64,000 nt of DNA from Pelodera strongyloides (lineage: Eukaryota; Nematoda; Chromadorea; Rhabditida; Rhabditidae), in NCBI GenBank assembly GCA_036852015.1, contig JAANDG010000450.1, forward strand, positions 1-64,000. The letters run 5' to 3'. The notes beneath the pieces were generated by a model. It was not told the DNA's origin. It ran no database searches and saw only the letters and a list, made by a program, of their open reading frames with translations. Of the stretch, positions 24,601 through 35,000 are shown one piece after another. Both the position numbers and the translations under genes were made by a program. Each line of letters opens with the position of its first letter. Position 1 is the first letter of the stretch.

Positions 24601-25132
24601 TCAAACAACCCACCTGTAGCCAATGCGCAACGGCTTCAGCCCTCGGCTTTCCAATCTGATCCTCTTCAAGGAAAAAGTTGTTTCCCAAATCGGCCATTTC
24701 TACTATAGCATCATCGACAAGTGACACGGACTGAACTCCGGCTAGCACCAAACTCTTGACGATTTCCGTTGCTGAAAAACACGCATATATTCTAAATTCC
24801 AAAAATGCAATTAGCTTTCCAAAAAAGTTGGAACTTGACCGAGTTTCAACTAACCGATAGCTCCCACGTTCAATGAACCCATGATGACATTACGGTAGAA
24901 CCATCTTAGCTAACAAATTACCGTAATCAGACGCCCGTCCCGCTTTACAGCAGGAGTACGCACAACCAGATACAATGGCTAAAAATCAATCCATGTCCAC
25001 AATTATTATTCTTCAAATTACAAACTCACCCAGTGCACTGCTGCCCAACACATAAACCGACGTCTGCTCAATAGATTGTTGGCCCTCTTCTCCCCAAAGT
25101 CGCAATTGACGATCGTAACGCACATCCCTCAT
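18692..25132 (-). CDS. ula-1: NEDD8-activating enzyme E1 regulatory subunit (NAE1/APPBP1), 14 exons
   Basis: Forms the NEDD8 E1 with the UBA3-type catalytic subunit and starts cullin neddylation. Exons: 25132-25030, 24771-24614, 24280-24072, 23603-23514, 23277-23146, 22931-22775, 22117-22029, 21593-21516, 21111-21036, 20640-20512, 19929-19820, 19611-19527, 19171-19110, 18845-18692. Phases agree throughout; 543 aa against 534 in human NAE1. Seen: the family opening RYDRQLRLWGEEGQ, adenylation-fold segment ATEIVKSLVLAG, DLGNNFFLEEDQIGKPRAEA, the REH and HTP segments mid-protein, LLLRAVDRF, and the C-terminal YGSSEPHVAAAYLGG / AQEVIKLATNQYVPLDNT / KSATFRF. No catalytic Cys motif, as normal for this subunit. 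The exon 5 donor (GTCAGT) is chosen by phase and homology. TGTAG lies directly before the ATG. Several introns hold MITEs. Confidence 0.95.
20030..20212. mobile_element. MITE family A, subfamily b
   Basis: TTAAAGCGAAATACCGGCCGG to GGTATTTCGCTTTAA with the GGGGTCTAATTGGGGTCTAG body; in intron 10 of NAE1. Confidence 0.9.
20705..20820. mobile_element. MITE family C
   Basis: Ends CCTGAGGAAGTATTCACCAA and TTGGTGAATAC are inverted; the interior GGGAGCCCTCCCTGGCCTCC resembles the copy at 6701. It lies in intron 9 of NAE1. Confidence 0.75.
21183..21297. repeat. Palindrome with CCCCGATTTCGCCCC words
   Basis: Two direct CCCGATTTCGCCCC units are followed by their inverted copy GGGGCGAAATCGG, giving a strong foldback in intron 8 of NAE1. 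Confidence 0.8.
21724..21874. mobile_element. MITE family G (GGGGTTT ends)
   Basis: Starts GGGGTTTGCAAGTA and ends TACTTGCGAACCCC (approximate); the body contains ACTACCGTATTTCTGCA. Relatives at 57096-57235 and 59754-59920. It lies in intron 7 of NAE1. Confidence 0.8.
22245..22510. mobile_element. Repeat family F
   Basis: Begins near TTATATAAAGGAGAAGAGTTT and ends near GTCGCCTCAGGCGGCGATAG. The same pair of words bounds 44684-44853 and, inverted, 62037-62277. It lies in intron 6 of NAE1. Exact limits are uncertain. Confidence 0.65.
23631..23818. mobile_element. MITE family A, inverted orientation
   Basis: TTAAAGAGAAATATCGGCCGG to CCGGTATTTCGCT; the right terminus is mutated (CTCTAG for CTTTAA). 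It lies in intron 3 of NAE1. Confidence 0.85.
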
Positions 25133-25134
25133 CT
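25133..25134 (-). promoter_or_regulatory. Likely trans-splice acceptor, NAE1
   Basis: TTGTAG abuts the ATG with no 5' leader between, fitting spliced-leader addition at this AG. Confidence 0.5.
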
Positions 25135-25463
25135 ACAATGTTTGCGCGTTACAAACTGTCGACTATACAACCATGAAACAAGAAAAATTAACAACTAAAT
25201 ACAAAACCTATAGAATTACATATTATGAGCGAACATTAACAAAAAAATACACGAAATACAATGAATTAACAACTATCGGTATGTACACCCGCCAGCAATT
25301 GTTTTCTAAACCAGTCTCAAGAACAACATGCTGTTCTCATTAAAGCGAAATACCAGCCGGTTTTTGAAACGCATCGTGGACAACTGGATTCTTATGCAGC
25401 TTATGCAAATAAACATAAATTAGAATAAAACATCGAGTTAAATTCGAGCAACTTAGCGTAAAT

Positions 25464-27935
25464 CTTATTATATATATATGAATACTTTATTCAGTGTACA
25501 CCGAAGTAAAGCGGAAGACAAAAAAAAACGACAATAATAATATAACAACAACAACAACAAAACAAATAACAATGAGAGTAACAAAGCGCATATAACAAGC
25601 GACAAAAACTATGTACAACAAAGGAATGAAGGTACATGTGAATAACTAAGGGTGAATGTTTCTATTTGCTACTTCATAAAGCTCGATTAGATCAAGCTCG
25701 TCAATGCGGGTTTTAAACGAATCAACGGAACTCGAAAGAACAATACTATCAGGAAGTAGGTTCCACAAACGAGTGGCCCTGTGCTTAAACGAGAACAGAG
25801 ACTGGGTAAGTTTAACAGAATCCTGAATAAGAGTTAAAGAGTTACCATTTCGACGTGGTCTGTGATTCACCTGAAACATGTTTGCCAAAACCGGATGTGC
25901 ATTATAACCTCGGACAATTTTGAAACATTCAATGAGATCGAACAAAATTCTACGATGATGGAGAGATTTGAGACCAAAAACAACAAGACGTTCAGAATAG
26001 GAAAACGAGTTATAATAGTCATTGTCAATTCTACGAAGCACACGTTTAGTAAAACGCCGCTGTACCTTTTCAATAGCGTCAATCTCACTTTTCAGGTACG
26101 GCGACCAAACGGAGGTTGCATACTCAAGCAGGGGCCTACAATAAGTAACATAAGCTTTACGATAAACATCAATGCTATGATGACAAATGGAGCGAAGTAT
26201 ACGATTTGCACAACAAGAAGAAGTACTAATTCTTTGCTTAATATGAGCCTTAAAACATAAATCCGGAGAAAACAAAACACCAAGATCACGAACGACATCA
26301 GTTACTGGTGGAATGAGGGTATTATTTAAACGAAGAGGAAAAGAGTGGTGGGTCTTAGTAGTCACAGAAAAATGTTGACACTTTGGCTCAGAAATGGTCA
26401 TTTTCCATATCTCAGCCCAACTGGAAATATTGCCAAGTTCTTTTTGAAAAGCATTCCAGGCAGGCCAGGGCCCTAGTTTTGGCATAACACGAGAAATCTT
26501 AACATCATCCGCGTACATAACAATGGAGCTATCTCCAAGAGAGCAATCGTCAATGTCATTAATAAAAATTAAGAAAAGCAACGGGCCTAAAACACTACCC
26601 TGAGGTACTCCACTGGAGCAAGGCTTGATAGAAGACAAAGTATTCTGGTATCTAACCTGAAAGGTACGGTTTGCAAGATAAGAACTAATCCAATTAAGCA
26701 TTATGTCAGAAACACCATAATTCTTAAGCTTATGTAAGGAGAAAACGGTGGTTAACAACATCAAACGCCTTAGCAAAATCAATATAAACACATTCCAAAT
26801 TATCATCGGATTCTTTAGCAGAGAGCCATTCATATAAGCATAAAAGAAGTTGCGAAGTTGTATTACGGCCTTTTAGAAAGCCAAATTGATTAAGAGACAA
26901 AAAAACCGTTAACAGACATGTGGTACGTTAATTTATGCTTAACTACCAATTCAAATAATTTACAAAATGAGGAGGTGAGAGAAATTGGCCGGTAGTTAAG
27001 GATGGACGTGCGAGGTGGTTTTTTGGAAAGGGGTGAAACAATCGCATGTCGCCATTCCTTAGGAACCTTCCCAGTTAAAAACGATTTGTTAAAAAATTTA
27101 CACAACAAGGGCATTAAAACTACTTTAAGCTGTTTTATAACAAAAGAAGAAATCCCTTCAGGAGTAAAAGATTTCTTGGGGCTCAAGTTTTTCATTGCAT
27201 TCTCAACAGAGGACAGAGTGAACAATTCATCTTCAAATGGAACGGAAACATCTTTTGGGGAGAGAAAGGGTAGAGGGCAATCATCATCAGATAAATAAAC
27301 AGAATGGAAATAAGTGGCGAATGAATCAGCAATACTAGATTCCTTGGTGAGAAACTCACCTTTCGTACACGGATCTTCAAATCTCCTCGATATGGCCTGC
27401 GGATCCTTCGTCTTGGAATTGAGATACGCGTAAAAGCGTTTAGGGTCATTAGAAAAAACAGCTCTACGTTCAATATTAGCTTCAAATTTCTTACACAACG
27501 AGCGATAACGCTTATCAGAATACTCAAAATTTTCTTGGCCACCAGGTTCATCAATTTGCAAAAGAGCTACTTCAGCACGTTCTTTTGCTCTTTCAATATG
27601 AGCAGGGACATAAGGCTTACTAGAAACTAATGCATTCGAAGAGGGAAGAGAACTATCAAGAGCAGATTTAATAATACCAATCAACAAATCATAATCATCC
27701 TGAATGGACGTAAAGGGCGAACAGAAACGAGAAAAATCAGAAGAGGCGATAATAGACATAGCTTTTTCAAAATCGGCCGAGGAATAGTTTACACAGTTAC
27801 CGGTTTTGGACACAGGTGGAATTTCGAGAATGAGGTTGCAGACCACGCCGTAATGGTCGCTTCCGCCAACGGGAGGGACAATATGGACATCACCTACAAT
27901 GTCGAGCGAATCTTCAAAACGGTCCAGAGGAGAAG
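25464..27935 (-). mobile_element. Non-LTR retrotransposon (jockey/CR1-like), 5'-truncated and frameshifted
   Basis: Minus-strand remains of a LINE polyprotein. From about 27935: the end of an endonuclease domain (GGSDHYGV, the SDH motif), then the reverse transcriptase fingers (LNYRPISLTS near 26945-27000). After at least two frameshifts (in a T-run at about 26910 and near 26750) comes the palm SSGVPQGSVLGPLLFLIFIN, the YADD catalytic box at about 26515, and the C-terminal domain ending with a stop at 25646. The 3' end carries a TATATA tail. The copy cannot make a full protein. Confidence 0.9.
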
Positions 27936-28018
27936 AGTTTGTCACGGGTTTGTTTTTATGTGCACAACGAAATCCCTTCATAAAGAAAATTCTTCGATCG
28001 AAAGAGCATACAAAATCA

Positions 28019-28103
28019 TTGCCGCTGGCGGGATTCGAACCCACAGCAGCCCACAATCTCTCGATTCACAGTCCAACGCTCTACCTGTTGAGCTATGCTA
28101 GCT
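28019..28103 (-). pseudogene. tRNA-like sequence (GTG in anticodon position)
   Basis: Minus strand: GCTAGCATAGCTCAACAGGTAGAGCG (D arm, box A), loop CTGTGAA and GGGTTCGAATCCCGCC (perfect box B and T stem). The anticodon stem has a mismatch and extra bases precede the T arm, so it is probably a tRNA-His-like pseudogene or SINE head. It lies next to the LINE 5' end. Confidence 0.5.
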
Positions 28104-28254
28104 TATGGGAGGAGGATCTTATAGGAGATAGAAGAGCAATTGCATTAGCAAATTTGCAAATTTGCATGAAGTCGAGAACCATATTATACGTTCCAACATA
28201 AACGTAAATGAACATCTTTTTTGAAGAAATTCCTTTTTTTTTAATTAGGGTAAC

Positions 28255-28315
28255 AATCGGCCGAAGGCCGATTCCTCCAGTCGGAGAAGAGCCCGTAGGG
28301 CTCTTCGAACGGCTG
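28255..28315. repeat. Pair of short perfect hairpins
   Basis: AATCGGCCGAAGGCCGATT and AGAGCCCGTAGGGCTCT are two adjacent short palindromes at the right junction of the insertion in the split MITE. Confidence 0.75.
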
Positions 28316-28917
28316 GTACCTAATAATTCAGATGTCCACGATGCGTTTCAAAAACCGGCCGATATTTCGCTTTAACAATCAGATTTCATGATTAGAATAA
28401 TCAATCAAATTACCAGATAACAATTGGGCATTTAGCCAAACGCAAGGCAAAAAACACCATAATATATAAATATATTCAAAATTTTATTCGGAAAAAATCA
28501 CAGCGTATTGTAATTGTAATGTATATAAACACATATATAAGTGCAAGGCGAGCAGTGCAATAAGCATGCAGTGGAACAGCAAATACAAAAAGGAATAACG
28601 GACATAATAATTATACTAGAAAATCGAACAGAAAACCTATATTGAGTGAGATCAATTGTAATAAAAAAGAACCGGTGCAGTAACTGTACAAAATGAATAA
28701 ACAACATATGTTCACTAAAGATGGGATATGAACAAGAATAGGATTTTCCTATTCCTATAGTTTAAAATTCCTATAGTTCCTATAGCAAACATGAAATGAG
28801 CTCGAATTTCAGTCTCCAACTTCTATGGTTACAAATTACAAGTATACTACTGTTCAATCATTTATAAGCAATCAGGTATATGTATAAAGTTATAAAGGCA
28901 TATGTGCATAGATAAGT

Positions 28918-29073
28918 TTAACACGAACTTCCACATTATCATTCCGCTTCCGCTATGTGTATAGATAAGCACAAGTGTAACATGAACTCCCATACTATCC
29001 TTCCGCTTCCGCTATTTGTATATATATATAAGTTTAACACGAACTCCCATATTATCATTCCGCTTCCGCTATC
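28918..29073. repeat. Tandem repeat, unit about 59 bp x3, overlapping a stop codon
   Basis: Three units contain (T/G)TAACA(C/T)GAACT(T/C)CCA and TTCCGCTTCCGCTAT. The rightmost copy includes the last five codons and stop of tubulin cofactor C, so the array was probably seeded from the gene's 3' end. Confidence 0.85.
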
Positions 29074-32000
29074 TCCTCAACCGTCCACTGAACTTCCTCT
29101 AACAATTTCCAATTTGGACTTTGACCCTCGGCTAACCAATCAAAATCCTTGGGTCGTTTCCAAGCGTCGCCGCTAGCACCGGCAACCTAAAACAAACGAT
29201 GAATGACAATTATTAAAGCGGTACTGCACATGGTTTTGAAATTTGAAATTATGCTCGGTAATGAGAACGCAATACTAGTACTGTGGGAACATATGCGCAC
29301 GACGTTCCATTTTTAAACCTGCTGGTTCAAACAAGGAACCTCTGTGAAGAATTCACTGTGAAGAAGCACTCCACGAAGTCTACGAGATATACACGCAGTG
29401 GCATCCGCTAACGATTGAAATAAAACACTAATATAAATGAAAACATAAACATACCTGCTCATTCTTGTACGTAACTGTATAAGGAGCTACTTCTACATTT
29501 CGGCACGCTTCCAGAATAACAGCTCCGCTCACGGCAAGGTGTAGTTCCACATGTTCAGAAGTATGCACGCGAACTTGTTGAGCACTTGCGTACAGCTTCA
29601 ATCTGAAAAAAATGATAATGAACGAAATGGAAGTTTCACTATACATACCCTAACTTCAATTGGACTAATACACGCAGCGAAAGGACGTTTCAGTATGAAT
29701 TAGAACGCAAACCATGCTAATTTGTACTTTTCCATGCTAATTCATACAGTATTTTTTGTTTTCTCCAAACATTAGAACGTTTCCAAAATGTCCATCCCAA
29801 ACGATGAATTTGCATGGTTTCCTTTCGGAAAATCAATCCCGAACGCCGCACTAAGGGCGCATTCGAGTTGGGCAAAATGCGAAATAATCAGTTCGAGTTC
29901 ACTGTTAGGCAGTGTTAGCGCGCGACGAAATATCACTCTCATGTGAGAGACGCACAGCCTTGAAAATAGTTGTTTTCCTGGGCCCTCTTATTTGTCAATA
30001 CTCTCTCACCCTATCAACTCGAACAGAATATTTCGCGAAATTTATGCATTTTGCCCAACTCGAATGCGCCCTAATGAATCTAATCCAAAAAAAAAGTACA
30101 ATTTTCACGTCGAGACTGAAAAGGAGTTTGGCGCAACTTGTTGCAAAACTAAAATTCACAGCCGTATGAGTGGACCCGATGTTACACCCGTCAAGCCAAG
30201 AGTAAGCAAACAGCAAACGGAAGCGAACAAAGGGAGTAACTCGTTATTGCGCGCCACTTAGCTTTATATTCTAAATGTTTTAAGAAAAATAGAAACGCAT
30301 TAATAGAAATAAGCACAGAACCTCCTAAAGTTTCCGGGGATTACGCCGACGCGCATTTAGGCTCGAAAAAGCATCAAGATTTTTCACTAATTTATGTAAA
30401 GTTTTGACTGGGAAACCACAGTTCATGGATAAAAGCGGTTTCAAACAGATATAAAGATTAGTATCCCAATTTAGTTTTAACATAAATACGCTTATAAATA
30501 CTCAATTGGGTCCTCAATGTACAACATTCGCAGAAAATACATATATCCGGAGGGTCTATGATAAACTACGCCGTTGCACAAATGACAAATAGAAACTGTG
30601 CGACGAATGTGTCCGCCTCTTTCTCGGAAACCATTGGGAACTTTTTTGGAGAATTTTCGGAAAAATATTTTTGTTTTGCATTGTTTGTGTTATTGTGCAC
30701 CGTTGCTACTTATCTTTTTGTTTTGTTTCCTACAAAGTCCTGCAAACTTTCCGAAGAAGTTTCCGTAAAGCAGGAAATTCTCTGGGAATCGCATTTTTTG
30801 CAGTACTTTCTCGAAACAATCCATTAGATGATGGCTTCTTTCTCTACCTATTTGTCTTGATTTGTTGTATCTCTTCTATTGAGTAACTCACACCGCCAAA
30901 CACTACGTTCGTTACAAGTGCTATGCGACTCAACACCCATTCGTCCCTGCGTGTGTATGATTTCATTACATACTTGACTGTGAGAATAATTCATTGACTA
31001 CAAATATCCAGGATCATAAGCCGGCGAACAGTTCACCCTGATGGAAGCCCCACAGTCGCCGCATGTAAAAATGGAGGAATTGCCTCAGTACGAAGCGGAA
31101 GCACCAACCACTTCAACGGCACATGTGAATTCTTTCGATGACATCCTGCAGGATAACACACCGCTCCCGGTTGCGCGTAAGTACTCCAATGGTATACTTT
31201 TAGTATTAGTGGTAACTAATTGTTGACGTTGTTATTGTTGTTGGCACTAATATTTATGTATCTCGTTTTCAGCACCACCTAAAATGCGACGTCCAACATT
31301 TGCTGCTGAGTACGCACCCGAAGATGTTCTGAAGCACTTGGCTGATGTGCCAGTGGCTAAGTTTAATGTGAATTTTATTTATACGTGACTTGTTTGCTAG
31401 CGAACGTCGATCTTTGTCCATAAAAAACAAATCCTGTGTTTAGGAAGAGATAAAGACCCTGCGGCTCGGGCAAGTCGACTTTCCACACATGATTTCACAG
31501 TTGTGTGGAACAGAAGCACCCGACATGAGTGCTGTGGCGGCTCATATAATCTGCCTGCACTTGAAAGTAAGTAGTATCTTTATTTCATTTCGACATATTG
31601 GTGGTGTCGTAACTCTGTTAGAGTATTTATCTCGCACTTTCGCACGCGAGAATTCGCGAAAGTGCCATCCATCTCGAAAAGACCGAAAGTGCCAAGGACT
31701 ATTAAATTTAAAGGTGTATTGAGCGGGAATTATTTTTATCATCGTTATTCCGGAGTTTTTACTGCAAATTTAAATTGCCGCTAGCCATTCCACAAAAATG
31801 CGGCACTTTCGGTCTTACTGTAGGTCACCTTCAAGTAAAGGAAATTTTTTCGAGATGGATGGCACTTTCGCGAATTCTCGCGTGCGAAAGTGCGAGATAA
31901 ATACTCTATGTGTGCCCATATGGTACAAACGCTTTGCCGTTTACATTTGAATTTTCTTCCAGATACATCAGCTCGAGAACGAGAACAAAAACACTCAAAA

Positions 32001-35000
32001 GGAATTGAGAATGTTGAAGCGAAAGATTTCTAGTAACGGCGCGCCCGATGTAAGTCAGACGTAGCCAATTTTCTGATGTGATGGTCCTACTGACTTGACA
32101 CATATGTTACAAATTGTTCTATATAGGTTAAATAGATAATTTTTAGAGGTTCTACCCGCGTGCGTTTGTAATAACCACACTGACAGTACCGCCTGAGGGA
32201 AGTTTTGTAACGCCTGAAACTTCGCATTTTCGTCCAGGTAATTATTTGATTCTACTGTGCTCTCTGTAAGTGTTTACTCCTGGACACTAAAGCTTAGGAA
32301 AAATTATGCTCCTTTAAGATATCGACTTTTCCAAAGTCTTCTCACACTTCGTCAACTGTTCTGCATTCAAAGGACGTGAAGGACTTGCCGTCCCGAAAGG
32401 CGTACGCGCATGGGCCTTATTCTTCGAAGTTATCTTCTACACCGTGAGCATACTTTTTTTGTAAATACACTTTGCGGTTGGCTTCTTTTCGTTCTTCGCA
32501 TTTATTTACAATGAGGATAAAAAACGGTGTATTTATTAATTACTCTTAACATTCAGATGTCGAAACAGCGAAAATTGTTCCCGTGTCTTACGAGCAGGAC
32601 AGGAAACAGAACCAACGAACTGATCAACGTGCGCGATCGAAAGGGGAAGAACTTCCTCTGCCATGATTTGTTGATTGGTAAGTGACTGCATTTTGTTCAC
32701 ATTTTATACGGATTTCTCTCATGGTTATGTTCATTTTCACTTGTCACCGTTTTGGAATAGCTAAAGCGGGGACTGTCCTTCGTAAAAGCTTAAGTGACGA
32801 CCCTCACGCTCACGTAGAGAAGCGGAATAATTCCCCGCGTTAAACGTGCGCAGTAGTAATTAGTGCAGGTCAGACTCATACTCCTTTAGCTTATTCTCCT
32901 TCTTTCAGATTTTTGTGTGGAACTGGCATCATTGGCAAACGACGAAGACTTGAGCGAATGGCTGGACGGTCTTCGCGACTTTATCGCGGCAACTTTGTAC
33001 GAATCGCGGAGGGCGCTCGCACCCGACGTAAAGGCGCGCGAAAACGGCGAAACGCACTTTGACGATCCTGCAGAGAAGTACGATACCTTCCTCCATCCCG
33101 ATTACAAGTAAACTAAACTGTTGATGGTATTTTACGAGCGATCCGGTATATTGTTATTTCCTCATTGCATTTTATAAATTTCTGACTGACGGTCTTCGAC
33201 GACATGTTCGACTATTTATTTATTTAGTTTCGTTGGTTCTTAAATTTTAGTTGTATCAACTAAAACTACTTAAAGTACTAATAAAATGTTGTTATTTATA
33301 TTTGGTTATGTAATATGGTCGTGACGCAACCGATGGTACGAACATTCATGAAATGCTGTTGATAATACAGCACGAGAAAGGCACCACGTTATAGACTCAC
33401 CGGCTTTTTTATATTTATGACATCAAGACTATTTTCTAATGATTTTGATAACCAAGAATCAATGTTCCTGATGTTTAATAAACAGTCGAGATCCTGCTCA
33501 AGAAGATGTTCAAAATTCCGCAACTACAGTACACCTTTTCCATCATTGTCATTATGTGAAGCAAAGCGCGTCACAAATAAATAGGTAGGCAGACTAAGTA
33601 AGGCAGAGTTCCATTTAATATTCGGATGTACTAGAAGCAAAGACCGCAGTGAAAGAAAGAATACCCACCTATGACAATCATGCATCATGATCGATGTGTC
33701 AATAGGCAAAAAGATGAGCGTTGAATCCTGCACGTCAAGAATATGCACAGCAAGTGGTCGAACGGCAAACATCAGGCGGCAATTACTGAAATCAGACATA
33801 TACTACATGCTTTAGTTAGCAGGAATGCGAATCGCAACCATAGTTTGGGGTTGATTCAAAAGCCCCTCCCCCTCCCCCCCCCCTCTTTAAAAGTCATCCA
33901 ACAATTATAACGAAAAGGGAATTTGTAATCACTTTCCATCAAAAATTGTTAAAAGCTAAATGTAAGCAATATCGGTGGAGCTCAGAGTGCATTCTACAAA
34001 ACTAGGATCATCAACAACAAGAAGCTTGAGCTTGGTCATAAATCACAAGTGCTGATCCAAAAAGTAACTACCTACCGTATCCTTTTCAGTGAAATATCTC
34101 CGCTGTCCTTTCCAGTTATCAGTCGTGTTTCGCCGTCCTGAAACCACAAAAAGGATAACATTTGCAAGCCTCCCTGTGATTATAGTCGGTTTCGCAGGCC
34201 TATTTTGGCTATTTTTTCAGTTCACTTTTATTTTCTTCATTATTTTCAGTTTCATTTATATGCATGTTTCATCCCAGTTCAGAACATACAATATTTGGTG
34301 AGTACTTTCGCGTTGTGAAGCGCGGGGTCTTAGGGTTGCCTTTGGTTGACGTTCTTTATTTGTATTGATTGTTAATCAATAAACCGTTATTATTATTATT
34401 ATTTGTAAATGAGGCATTATAACATAACTTTGCTTAGAAAAGATTCACTTACTCCGAAATCGAAATTTTTAACATAAGCACACAACTAACCAAATCTTGA
34501 AGGACAATCGCGTCTTCCGATCGTATAACCTCAAACTGTGCTGCTCTCTTGTCGTCCTCATGTATCACCGAATCTGGTGCTTTGGGTTTCTTGTGTATGG
34601 ACTTCTTTGACGATAACTATAAAGATAAATGATCATCACTACTTACACTTACACTTTACGAAATCACATAGATGGGTAGGAAGAAAACATTACAACAGAA
34701 AAATGTTATGAATTGCCTACTTTACAAAGACAATGTGTAAGAGATATAAGTAGGAAGACATTGCAATGCCCACGTAGAAACAAAACAACTCACCGAAAAT
34801 GAAAATCCCTTTTTATGAAGCGATGTTTCTTTCTCAACCAACACTTTTCGTAGGGAAACGAGTAAATCGCGAATTCGCTTCTCTTGGTAGCTGTTCCGTT
34901 CAAGCATCAGGCGTTCCTCTGAAGCAGACGTGATCAAAAAGAGAAAAAAAAAGAAACCGAGGCAAGAACAGGTATTTCAAAAATATCGAACTAAGAAGTC

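Larger units (their letters stand above)
25340..28375. mobile_element. MITE family A copy split by a LINE insertion
   Basis: The left part (25340 to about 25463) begins TTAAAGCGAAATACCAGCC and runs to GAGCAACTTAGCGTAAAT. The missing rest of the family consensus resumes at about 28322 (AATTCAGATGTCCACGATGCG) and ends ATTTCGCTTTAA at 28375. About 2.86 kb of LINE and other DNA lies between, so the insertion came after the MITE. Confidence 0.85.
25133..29054. other. Spacer between tubulin cofactor C and NAE1
   Basis: Nearly all of this 3.9-kb spacer is mobile DNA: a family A MITE at 25340-28375 split by a LINE, plus a tRNA-like piece. The remainder (28376-29054) shows only AT-rich sequence and the start of a tandem repeat that runs into the last exon of the cofactor C gene. 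Confidence 0.7.

Noticed and set aside
26890..28056. 388-codon minus-strand frame as one gene
   Set aside because: Its first 40 or so codons are an unrelated tRNA-like insert read through by chance; the rest is a LINE fragment that is frameshifted downstream.
34340..34405. LINE-type 3' end (CAATAAACCGTTATTATTATT) in a TBCC intron, with a similar one at 50365-50398
   Set aside because: Only a tail-like word plus an ATT run; no coding remains adjacent, so not called as an element.
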